From NCBI GenBank assembly GCA_019415525.1, contig DXZA01000022.1:1-8569 (forward strand): a stretch of 8,569 nt of DNA, written 5' to 3'. Origin of the DNA: Tyzzerella sp. GTDB lineage: Bacteria > Bacillota > Clostridia > Lachnospirales > Anaerotignaceae. Below the pieces are notes generated by a model. The model searched no databases. It saw only the letters and a program-made list of their open reading frames with translations, and had not been told where the DNA came from. The translations under genes and the position numbers were made by a program. This document shows, piece by piece, positions 1 to 6,787 of this stretch; within the stretch, counting starts at the first letter, position 1; the number at the start of each line of letters is the position of its first letter.

Positions 1-199
1 TTGCAAGAACACAATCAACAACAGGGAAAATAACATTGTTAGTAACTGTTTTTATCTGTCCTGCTGCTGTCTTCCAAGTACTTTCAATAGCTGTTGAAAC
101 CTGACTGCTATCAGGGGCAGCAAATACTGTTGGTGCAAATATAATTGCAATTACCATAATTATTGCTACAATTAATAATATTTTCTTGTGTTTAGACAT
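1..199 (-). CDS. Small VirB2/TrbC-like pilin candidate of a conjugation system, 5' part only
   Basis: The first 66 codons are present; the gene continues past the left edge. The ATG is well supported, with an AAAGGAG ribosome-binding site (207-213) seven bases upstream. Residues 1-27 form a signal peptide: a basic start (SKHKK), a hydrophobic run at about 7-22 and a V-F-A cleavage site after Ala27. The mature part starts APDSS, has a short amphipathic stretch (about 33-53) with a central Trp, and enters a second hydrophobic region at about 56 (IFPVVDCVLA). A cleaved signal, a short polar segment and then hydrophobic helices is the plan of TrbC/VirB2-type pilin subunits, and the text resembles the small DUF3852-type proteins I associate with conjugative elements of Clostridia. 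Family recognition is from memory, not a search. It would act in the membrane as part of a type IV secretion channel or pilus. It lies 83 bases downstream of the adhesin gene, with a hairpin between them. Confidence 0.6.
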   Translation of the reverse strand, partial: MSKHKKILLIVAIIMVIAIIFAPTVFAAPDSSQVSTAIESTWKTAAGQIKTVTNNVIFPVVDCVLA

Positions 200-224
200 T
201 TCAATTCTCCTTTCAAATAAAATA

Positions 225-248
225 AGGGATATCCTTTTGACTATCCCT
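225..248 (-). terminator. Hairpin between adhesin and pilin-like gene (weak terminator or processing stem)
   Basis: On the minus strand AGGGATA and TATCCCT form a perfect 7-bp stem with a 10-nt loop. It is followed by TATTTTATTTG, which is U-rich but interrupted, and then directly by the AAAGGAG site of the pilin-like gene. It could be a leaky terminator for the adhesin transcript, or a stem that protects a processed pilin message. The short stem and long loop make full termination doubtful. Confidence 0.45.
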
Positions 249-282
249 CAATAAATTTTGGTATATTGTTTATTTATTTATA

Positions 283-3200
283 TCAATATCCTGTTTTAGG
301 AAGTGTAACAGTAGGTGTATTTATTGTCCATACTGTTGTATTCCAACTTGTTTTGGCACTTTCCCATTCATTTCCGTATCTTCCCCCTACATCTGACCTG
401 TTTGTAATTCTATAATCTTTAGGTATATTAGGAAGTACCTGACAGAATACTGACATATTTTCTATCATTTTAAATCCTGCACTTGCCTTTGGAAATTCTA
501 AACGAATATCTGTTACATATTCACCATTTGCTAAACCAAGTACATTTGGGTGAAGGCTGTATTCATAATTATTCTTTGTAAGTAGATTTTGTGCCAATAC
601 TCTGTAATCTCTGTAATTAGTTTTATAAGTAATATTATAGTACATTCTTTCTGAATATGTTCCTGTTACAACTTTTAATACTCTTGTTGCATCAGTTGGA
701 ATTCTATCATGTATATAGAAGTTTTCAAGTGTTCCTGTTGAACCGTTTTGAACTTCATATATATCATACTGAATTGTCTGTCCAGGTGATGCTGCATTTG
801 GTCCTTTTTTCTGTACTGTAAGATTTAATGATATGCTACTATTAAGGACTTCAAATCTTACTATATCTCCATTATGTCTTATTTCTGCAATAAGAGTTTT
901 ATCATTTAATGCATAATATCTTGGTGCAGATACTTCTTTAATTGTATAAACACCAACAGGTAAACCTTTTGAAGCTGCTATACCATTACTGTCAGAAGAT
1001 ATTTTATCTACAAGATTTCCTGTTATATTATAGATTTCAAATACTGCTCCTGATAATGGTGAGCCTGCCGGAAAACCTGTTAATTCATTAAACTCTGATG
1101 GGCGTTTTGTAATTACTATCTGACCTACTTCAGGTGTATTTTCCCATTCTATTTCTGTGGTTCTGCCTTTTTGAATATAAAATGTTTTTTCACTATTATC
1201 AGCTATATAACCTTCAGCAGGTTCCAACTCTCTAAGTTTATATTTTCCTTCAGGCAATTCTTTTCTAATCCATATATAACCTTCATCATCAGTTTCATAT
1301 TGCCCTATTGGTTCATTATCACTGTTGTATAAAAGGAATTTTACACCTTGTATTCCTTCTCCTGTTACTGAATCAATTTTATGGATTAACACAGAAGAAA
1401 GTGGTTCATTTTCAACTTTTAATGTAGTTCTCTTACCGTCTTTGATTTCAACTTTTTTAGCTTCACTATCAAGTTTATAACCTTTGGCTTCTTTGGTTTC
1501 TTTTACAAGATATGTACCTTCTTCCAAACCTTCAATAACAATTAAACCGCTGTCATCAGTTTCATAATAACCTATTTGCTCACCATTAAGTTTTGTTACT
1601 AAAAACTCAACACCTTCAATAGGTTCATCAGTTCTGCTGTCTGTTTTTTCAATAATAAGACCTGAATATGGCTGATTTTTTACTTCCAGAACAGTCTGTT
1701 TTCCTGATTTAACCTCAACAGTTTTAGGCTCTTTATCCCAATGATAACCTTCCAAGCCTTCTGTTTCAGTAACTGTATAATAACCATCTTCAAGGTCTGA
1801 TACATAAATCATACCTTCTTTATCAGTTTTAAATGTTCCTATTTTTTCACCACTCATTTTTGCTATGGCAAATGATACTCCCTCAAGTGGTTTGCCTGTT
1901 TCTGAGTCTGTTTTAACTATTTTAATTCCTGAAAGTGGCTTATTTTCAAATGTTACAACAGTAGGCACATTTGTTTTAACCTCAACAGTTTTAGGTGTTT
2001 CATCAAGAATATATCCTTCTGGTGCTTTTGTTTCTCTTACAATATACCAGTCTGGTGTTAAAGTAGGTAAAAGAATTGTTCCTGTATTATCTGTTGTGTA
2101 CTCTCCTATATGCTCGCCATTTTGTTTCTCTACAATAAATTTTGCTCCAACAAGTGGCTCACCACTTATGGCATCAACTTTTTTAATAACAAGTGATGTC
2201 ATTTTTCTGTTTGTAAACTCTAATGTATAAGTTTTACCATAATCAATTTCAATAGTTTTTGACTGTTGTTCAAGGACATAACCCTCAGGTGCTTTTATCT
2301 CTTCAACTATATAACTTCCTTTTTCCAAGTTAGGTATAGTTATTGAACCATTGCTATCTGTTGTAAATATTCCATTGTTTGTTCCAACAACAGCACCTTT
2401 TGATGTAGTTACTTTAAACTCTGCACCTGAAAGTGGATTTTTATTGTCGGCATCTTTTTTCAAAATCACAAGAGTACCAGTATGCTGATTTTGAAACTGT
2501 ACTTTATAAGTTCCACCATCTGTGCCTATTTGTATTGTTTGAGGTATTGTGTCTTTTACATATCCCTCAGGTGCTTCTGTTTCTGTTACAACATAACTAT
2601 CAGGTTTTAAGTTAGGAATAAGTATTTCACCGTTGCTGTTTGTTATATATTCTCCGTTGTTATTTCCTACTAATGTTCCATCACCTGTTGTCACTTTAAA
2701 TTTTGCATTTGATAATGGTTTATTTGTTACTGCATCAACTTTAGTAATCAATAATGAACCATAAGGATAATTGGCAAAGGCTACTTCAACAACTGATGTT
2801 CCATCAGCTTTAAGCCAAGCCTGTTGTTTGCTATTTTCAGAAATAAGATAGTTTGTAGGTGCTTTCACTTCTTCTATTATATAAGCACCTGCTTCTAAAC
2901 CTGTTATAACAATAATTCCTGAACTGTCAGTTGTATATCTGCCTATTATTGTTCCTGAATTTCCTGAAATATCCTCAGACACTTTTCTTACCTCAAAAAC
3001 TGCTCCTTCAAGCATTTCTGAAGTTGTAGCATCTGTTTTCTTTATTACAATACTGTTTAAAGGATAGTTTGGTATTTCTTCACCTATATAGTCATTGCCT
3101 GATGTAATAGTTACTTTATTTGAATTTCCTAAACCTCCATTTGACTCATCTGTTTCAGGCATATTTGCTGAATTATCATTACTTCCATATGCATTTTCCC

Positions 3201-5754
3201 CTGCTGAAAGATATTTTCTTGTTACAGGATTTGAAGGAAGACTCATTCCTTGTGCCGGTATCTTTTCTGTTATTGTATACCAACCAACTTCTGCATTTTT
3301 TATAATGATTTGACCGTTTTCATCTGTTTTATATGTGCCTAATAGAATAATTCCACCGGTTGGATTTTCATATTCTATTTGAAATGTTGTGTTTGGTACA
3401 GGTTTTTGTGTTAATGCATTTGTCTTTGTTATAATTAAAGTTGGTTTTCTTGTGTTTTCATATACAAGTTGTTTGCTGTCACCTGATAATAATTCTATTT
3501 CTTTATGCTGTGTATCAAGTATATATCCATCCGGTGCAGATATTTCTTCAACTGTATATATACCTTCTGGTAAATCTGTAATTGTGATTTTACCATTTTC
3601 ATCTGTCATATATTCGCTTACTGTGTCATCTTCTGTTTTTGTAATCTTAAATTTAGCATTTGCCAAAGGTTCTTTTGTTTTTGAGTCTATTTTTAATATT
3701 TCAAGGGCAGGTTTCTTTGTATTTGAGAATACAAGTGTTTTTGTTTTTCCCCATTCCAAAGCTATATCTTTATGATTTTCAGTATCTAAAACATAGCCAT
3801 CAGGTGCTTCTATTTCCTCAACTGTATAAACTGCTTCATCTAAATCTCTTATAACAATTGTCCCTGTTTCGTCTGTTACATACTCACTTATAGTAGAGTC
3901 TTCTGTTTTTTGTACTTTAAATTTAGCACCTGCAAGGGGTTCTCCTGTTTCTGCGTCTATTTTCATTATCTGTAATGAAGGTCTAAGTCTGTTATCAAAC
4001 TTAACTTCAACGCATTTGCCACCTTCTAAATATACATCTTTACTTTCTGTTGAAATAATATAACCTTTTGGTGGTGCTATTTCTGTTATTGTGTACCAAC
4101 CTTCTTCCAAGCCTTCTATCTTTATTTTGCCGTCTTTATCTGTCATACCTTCATATACAATAGTTCCACCTTTTTTAGCAACTGAAAACTCTGCATTTTC
4201 CAATGGAAAACCTGTATCTTCATCGTATTTTTTAATTACTATTCCAGGTTTAGCTTTGTTTTTTAATGTTATTGTTGCTGTTTTTCCTGCTTCAAGTTTA
4301 ATAATCTGAGGTTCTTCATTAAGTATATAGCCCTTTGGTGCTGTAATCTCAGTTACTGTATAAGTACCACTTTTCATATTTGTTAATGTAGCTGTTCCTG
4401 AAGCATTTGTATAAACATCCCAAGAGTCTGAACCGTCATCTAATGCAACTCTTATTACTGCTCCTGAAAGGGGTTCTCCTGTATCGGCATCAACTTTTGT
4501 AATTTCAAGCTGTGCCATTTCTTCATTGGCAAATGTTATTACTGTCGGTTTTTCTGTATCAACTACTTCAACATCTTTATGATTATTTTCATCAAGAACA
4601 TATCCTAAAGGTGGAACAACTTCTGTAACAGATACTGTTCTTGTAATATCAGGTATTAATATTTCACCTTTTTGGTCTGTTACATAATGTCCTATTGTTT
4701 TACCGTCAACTTCAACTTTAAATACTGCACCTTCAAGTCCTACTGTTGTTCCTTTTTTAACTTTTAAAATCTGTAAGTCTGTTGTTGGAGTTGTTGGTTC
4801 AGGTGGTTCTGTTCCTTCTGAATTATATACTATATCTGCCCAACCATCACCATTATATGTAGGTAATGGTGCTACATAATAATCTTGTTTATTTGAATCG
4901 TGAGCAATTCCAAAAAGTACAGATTTATTTTCAAGTTTACCTTGTACAATTACTCTAAAGTTTGCATTCTCTGCATCTTTAGGGATTAAAACCTTAAATG
5001 ATTTTTCTGTACCATCAAAACTTTCTTTCGGTGTATTATTCACATCTGTTACAATAGTCTCTTCCGGTATAGTTCCGTCTAAAAGAATGTTGTAACTTAT
5101 GATATTTACATTTGACTCTATGTTATATTGTTGAGATACATAACTTTCATCAATGTTATCAACTGTAACTGAAGGATTTTTAGGGTTCACAGCAAGCCAA
5201 GTTTGATATACATATTGGTTTGCAAGTCCTTTTGCAACTAAATCTTTCATAGCTTTTTCAACGTGAGCATTTTGACTTCCGTTAGCTTTCCAATCATCTA
5301 AGTTACTGTAATTATCATGAACAACTGCCCATACAGCCATTTTTGTGGCATAGTATGCTTCATATTCTGTATTTACACCTAATTCCTGTGGTGTTTTATA
5401 AGGATAACCATTTGTAATAACTCCCCATACAGCAGGATTTGTATCAAGTTGATCTACATCAACATCATAATTTTTAGCTGATATGTTCTCAACTCCAGGT
5501 CTATTGGGATTGGCACAGAAAGCAGGATACTCATTTCCGTCTTCTGCTCTGTACACAATTATTGCCGGTGCGAAGTTATTGCTATCTATTATGCCTTTCC
5601 AAGTTAAAAGTTGAGCACCCTTTTCTTGTTTTACATAAAGATTTACTTTGTTTAAGGCATCATCCATAGATGTTCCTGCAAACGCTTGAATACCTGTTGT
5701 CAAAAACATGACTGATGTCATTATAAAAGCTATTATTTTTCTTAATACTGACAT
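283..5754 (-). CDS. Giant modular surface adhesin: thioester-like domain, 14 CnaB/SpaA-type domains, DUF11-like domain, terminal LPKTG
   Basis: This 1823-aa secreted protein probably mediates attachment to cells or matrix and is the likely substrate of the sortase encoded just upstream. Residues 1-27 are a signal peptide (basic start, hydrophobic core, A-F-A before Gly27). Residues about 28-195 resemble the thioester domain of Gram-positive adhesins such as Streptococcus Cpa and SfbI: Cys80 in AFCANPN and the helix motif ATKMAVW at 136-142, but with Lys138 where Gln is expected. Residues about 196-310 look like a beta domain, followed by a Pro/Thr linker (316-325). Residues 327-1641 hold 14 CnaB/SpaA-type domains. 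Residues about 1642-1810 read like a DUF11-type beta domain (KKGPNAASPGQTIQYDI). The protein ends LPKTGY with no hydrophobic tail or basic end. The start is fixed by AAAAAGGAG at spacing 9. A strong terminator lies immediately upstream of that site, so expression probably needs read-through. Adhesins of this design, with a sortase, occur in clostridial conjugative elements (general knowledge); the receptor is unknown. Confidence 0.95.
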   Translation of the reverse strand: MSVLRKIIAFIMTSVMFLTTGIQAFAGTSMDDALNKVNLYVKQEKGAQLLTWKGIIDSNNFAPAIIVYRAEDGNEYPAFCANPNRPGVENISAKNYDVDVDQLDTNPAVWGVITNGYPYKTPQELGVNTEYEAYYATKMAVWAVVHDNYSNLDDWKANGSQNAHVEKAMKDLVAKGLANQYVYQTWLAVNPKNPSVTVDNIDESYVSQQYNIESNVNIISYNILLDGTIPEETIVTDVNNTPKESFDGTEKSFKVLIPKDAENANFRVIVQGKLENKSVLFGIAHDSNKQDYYVAPLPTYNGDGWADIVYNSEGTEPPEPTTPTTDLQILKVKKGTTVGLEGAVFKVEVDGKTIGHYVTDQKGEILIPDITRTVSVTEVVPPLGYVLDENNHKDVEVVDTEKPTVITFANEEMAQLEITKVDADTGEPLSGAVIRVALDDGSDSWDVYTNASGTATLTNMKSGTYTVTEITAPKGYILNEEPQIIKLEAGKTATITLKNKAKPGIVIKKYDEDTGFPLENAEFSVAKKGGTIVYEGMTDKDGKIKIEGLEEGWYTITEIAPPKGYIISTESKDVYLEGGKCVEVKFDNRLRPSLQIMKIDAETGEPLAGAKFKVQKTEDSTISEYVTDETGTIVIRDLDEAVYTVEEIEAPDGYVLDTENHKDIALEWGKTKTLVFSNTKKPALEILKIDSKTKEPLANAKFKITKTEDDTVSEYMTDENGKITITDLPEGIYTVEEISAPDGYILDTQHKEIELLSGDSKQLVYENTRKPTLIITKTNALTQKPVPNTTFQIEYENPTGGIILLGTYKTDENGQIIIKNAEVGWYTITEKIPAQGMSLPSNPVTRKYLSAGENAYGSNDNSANMPETDESNGGLGNSNKVTITSGNDYIGEEIPNYPLNSIVIKKTDATTSEMLEGAVFEVRKVSEDISGNSGTIIGRYTTDSSGIIVITGLEAGAYIIEEVKAPTNYLISENSKQQAWLKADGTSVVEVAFANYPYGSLLITKVDAVTNKPLSNAKFKVTTGDGTLVGNNNGEYITNSNGEILIPNLKPDSYVVTETEAPEGYVKDTIPQTIQIGTDGGTYKVQFQNQHTGTLVILKKDADNKNPLSGAEFKVTTSKGAVVGTNNGIFTTDSNGSITIPNLEKGSYIVEEIKAPEGYVLEQQSKTIEIDYGKTYTLEFTNRKMTSLVIKKVDAISGEPLVGAKFIVEKQNGEHIGEYTTDNTGTILLPTLTPDWYIVRETKAPEGYILDETPKTVEVKTNVPTVVTFENKPLSGIKIVKTDSETGKPLEGVSFAIAKMSGEKIGTFKTDKEGMIYVSDLEDGYYTVTETEGLEGYHWDKEPKTVEVKSGKQTVLEVKNQPYSGLIIEKTDSRTDEPIEGVEFLVTKLNGEQIGYYETDDSGLIVIEGLEEGTYLVKETKEAKGYKLDSEAKKVEIKDGKRTTLKVENEPLSSVLIHKIDSVTGEGIQGVKFLLYNSDNEPIGQYETDDEGYIWIRKELPEGKYKLRELEPAEGYIADNSEKTFYIQKGRTTEIEWENTPEVGQIVITKRPSEFNELTGFPAGSPLSGAVFEIYNITGNLVDKISSDSNGIAASKGLPVGVYTIKEVSAPRYYALNDKTLIAEIRHNGDIVRFEVLNSSISLNLTVQKKGPNAASPGQTIQYDIYEVQNGSTGTLENFYIHDRIPTDATRVLKVVTGTYSERMYYNITYKTNYRDYRVLAQNLLTKNNYEYSLHPNVLGLANGEYVTDIRLEFPKASAGFKMIENMSVFCQVLPNIPKDYRITNRSDVGGRYGNEWESAKTSWNTTVWTINTPTVTLPKTGY
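289..303 (-). other. C-terminal LPKTG sorting motif without a membrane anchor
   Basis: Residues 1818-1822 read LPKTG, followed only by Tyr1823 and TGA (283-285). A usual cell-wall sorting signal continues with about 20 hydrophobic residues and a basic tail. None is encoded here, and all three forward frames close within 21 bases of the GGA codon, so no frameshifted tail is hidden. The motif is what a sortase would cut between Thr and Gly. Confidence 0.85.
832..4776 (-). repeat. Fourteen tandem CnaB/SpaA-type domains forming the adhesin stalk
   Basis: By eye the units begin at residues 327, 415, 504, 593, 683, 772, 901, 1000, 1094, 1187, 1276, 1365, 1454 and 1544. Most are 88-99 residues long; unit 6 has 129. 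The shared pattern is a first strand like LxIxKxD, then TGEPLxGAxFxV, TDxxGxIxI, YxVxExxAPxGY and a last strand ending in Asn. Every unit keeps a Lys in strand one, a Glu before the AP-GY turn and an Asn at the end (for example K420/E469/N499, K777/E830/N896, K1550/E1607/N1638). In this family that trio makes an intramolecular Lys-Asn isopeptide bond, so the stalk is probably locked covalently in each domain. Units 4 and 5 are the most alike in protein but clearly diverged in DNA, so the duplications are not fresh. Confidence 0.9.
3079..3207 (-). other. Ser/Asn/Gly-rich insertion in stalk domain 6
   Basis: Residues about 850-892 interrupt the usual CnaB pattern between the E830 strand and the closing Asn896. 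The segment is rich in Asn, Ser and Gly and contains MPETD at 865-869. It makes unit 6 about 40 residues longer than its neighbours. It probably forms a flexible loop or hinge between the outer (1-6) and inner (7-14) parts of the stalk. Confidence 0.6.
5170..5673 (-). other. Thioester-domain-like N-terminal head of the adhesin (residues about 28-195)
   Basis: In thioester domains a Cys and a Gln react to form an internal bond that captures host or partner amines. The Cys side is visible as Cys80 (codon 5515-5517) in FCANPN. The Gln side should fall before M-A-V-W, but the codon at 5341-5343 reads AAA (Lys138), one base from CAA. The surrounding YYATKMAVWAVV context fits the helix well, so the alignment of this position is fairly safe. 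The head is placed outermost, beyond the stalk of repeated domains. Confidence 0.65.
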
Positions 5755-5775
5755 ATACTTTCACTCCTTTTTAAT

Positions 5776-5801
5776 AAAAAAGGCTTTGCCTAAGCAAAGC
5801 C
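5776..5801 (-). terminator. Strong intrinsic terminator directly upstream of the adhesin RBS
   Basis: On the minus strand GGCTTTGC, loop TTAG and GCAAAGCC form a perfect 8-bp stem, followed by six T residues (5781-5776). The next functional sequence is AAAAAGGAG, the adhesin ribosome-binding site, and the ATG lies only 21 bases past the T run. There is no room for a promoter after it. It therefore both ends the sortase-side transcript and stands in the path of any transcript that can express the adhesin. Confidence 0.85.
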
Positions 5802-5823
5802 GGTTTACAGTTATTATTTAACT

Positions 5824-5837
5824 TTATATCATTTCAT
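5824..5837 (-). promoter_or_regulatory. Two overlapping micro-ORFs (Met-Lys-stop and Met-Ile-stop) in the adhesin leader
   Basis: The minus strand reads ATGAAATGATATAA. The first ORF, 5829-5837, is ATG AAA TGA. The second, 5824-5832, is ATG ATA TAA and starts inside the first stop (ATGA overlap). AGGTGG at 5847-5852 lies nine bases before the first ATG, a good ribosome-binding distance. A ribosome loading here would start and stop at once, about 25 nt before the terminator stem. Chance ATGs in A/T-rich DNA are a real alternative; the purine-rich site in front is what makes them notable. Confidence 0.4.
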
Positions 5838-5899
5838 TTTTACCACCCACCTTTTATATAATATAAATTTATATATAAAGCTATAAATTTTTAATAGCC

Positions 5900-6787
5900 C
5901 TATAATTTCTCGACAGCCTGTATACAAAGTCTTTTATTTGGTACATCTTCAACACAAGTTATTAATGTAAGTCTGTTATCACTTGTATATTGAAGTCTTG
6001 ACCAGTCTGTATCTGAAATTTTTGTAATTGATTTTACTATATATGTTCTTGTACCTAAGTTTGTTGTATATGTCATTTCATCACCGATTTCAAGGTTTTT
6101 CAAATCTCCGAAATAATCATTTGTTCCTCGATTATGACCTACAAGTCCTATATTTCCATTCCAACAAGATGTTGAAGGAAGATGACCAACACCTTTTTTC
6201 ATAGCTGTAAATGTGTCACCGTCAAAGGCTGTTACCGTTAAATTAATTGTAGGTATTCTTAAAACTCCTATACTTCCGTCACTATTTCTTACCTGTTCAA
6301 TAGTTGTTAATGGATACTGTAAAACATCATCATATATAGGTTCAGGAATTGTACTCACATAACCATTTGATGAAATATCTGATGTATAACTTCCACTGCT
6401 CACACTTGAACTTCCACCATATGATGAACCTGTAATTAAACTGCTTGGACTTTGTGTATATGTATTTATAGGTGCATAGTATGGTGCATATGTTGTGTTA
6501 TTAATTGTTGGAGCATTGGGAACTATTACATTTGAACCATACTCTGAATTATATACAGTCTGTGGTGATACATCATAAATATCTCTTAAGTAGTCAGGTA
6601 TTTCTCCATTTATATTGATGTTTGATTTTCCTGTTATAAGGAATTCTTCTGTATTTTCTGTTTTGTAGCTGTAACCTAAATCTAATTCAAGGGCATACAC
6701 AGGTACAGAAAAGAATATAATACAGATTGTTATTAAAAGTATTGTTATTCTTATTATTGGTTCTAAATTTTTAATTCTATTCTGCAT
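5900..6787 (-). CDS. Sortase (cysteine transpeptidase), class D-like, with a long Ser/Thr/Tyr-rich linker
   Basis: This 295-aa sortase should cut a sorting motif such as LPKTG between Thr and Gly at the outer membrane face and join it to an amine. Residues about 11-30 are a hydrophobic signal/anchor with a possible cleavage site at V-Y-A (after Ala32). Residues about 33-165 form a long extracellular spacer, of which 95-145 is Ser/Thr/Tyr/Asn/Pro-rich. The catalytic domain fills about 170-295: GVGHLPSTSCWNGNIGLVGH with His218, LTLITC with Cys278, and Arg286 in NKRLC, so the His-Cys-Arg triad is complete. At 295 aa it is longer than a typical 200-240 aa sortase because of the spacer. The TLITC context looks most like class D, but the class is not certain. 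The ATG overlaps the 371-aa gene by 11 bases with GGGAGGTG (6794-6801) six bases upstream, so the two are translationally coupled. The LPKTG adhesin next door is the obvious substrate. Confidence 0.92.
   Translation of the reverse strand: MQNRIKNLEPIIRITILLITICIIFFSVPVYALELDLGYSYKTENTEEFLITGKSNININGEIPDYLRDIYDVSPQTVYNSEYGSNVIVPNAPTINNTTYAPYYAPINTYTQSPSSLITGSSYGGSSSVSSGSYTSDISSNGYVSTIPEPIYDDVLQYPLTTIEQVRNSDGSIGVLRIPTINLTVTAFDGDTFTAMKKGVGHLPSTSCWNGNIGLVGHNRGTNDYFGDLKNLEIGDEMTYTTNLGTRTYIVKSITKISDTDWSRLQYTSDNRLTLITCVEDVPNKRLCIQAVEKL

Larger units (their letters stand above)
5755..5899 (-). promoter_or_regulatory. 145-nt leader of the adhesin gene: AT-rich block, micro-ORFs, terminator, RBS
   Basis: Read on the minus strand, the region after the sortase stop begins with about 50 almost pure A/T bases (5852-5899), with several TATAAT-like words but no clear -35 box. 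Next come a ribosome-binding-like AGGTGG, the micro-ORFs at 5824-5837, a spacer, the terminator (5776-5801) and the adhesin ribosome-binding site. A leader peptide followed by a terminator and then the structural gene is attenuator geometry. I recognise no named riboswitch. A promoter in the A/T block is possible but not demonstrated. Confidence 0.5.

Noticed and set aside
200..285. Hidden anchor for the adhesin in another frame
   Set aside because: Stops occur in all three minus-strand frames within 21 bases of the last Gly codon, and the downstream text encodes no hydrophobic run.
3148..3162. MPETD (residues 865-869) as an internal sortase motif
   Set aside because: It resembles LPxTG only loosely, lacks the Gly, and lies mid-protein in a low-complexity loop.
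1865..4309. Plus-strand open frames of 60-128 codons inside the adhesin gene
   Set aside because: They lie opposite the repeated CnaB domains, recur at similar offsets in the repeat unit, lack ribosome-binding sites and have skewed composition (Ser/Phe/Leu/Val). They are antisense shadows.
832..4776. CRISPR array or recent DNA tandem repeat
   Set aside because: The periodicity is at protein level (about 89 codons). DNA of even the most similar units is well diverged, and there are no short direct repeats with spacers.
5838..5899. Sigma-A promoter for the adhesin
   Set aside because: Several TATAAT-like words exist in the A/T block, but no -35 box stands out and base composition alone would produce them. 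Left unassigned.
5755..5899. Cyclic-di-GMP or other named riboswitch before the adhesin
   Set aside because: Clostridial adhesins are sometimes controlled this way, but I see no recognisable aptamer core, and the first third of the leader is nearly pure A/T.
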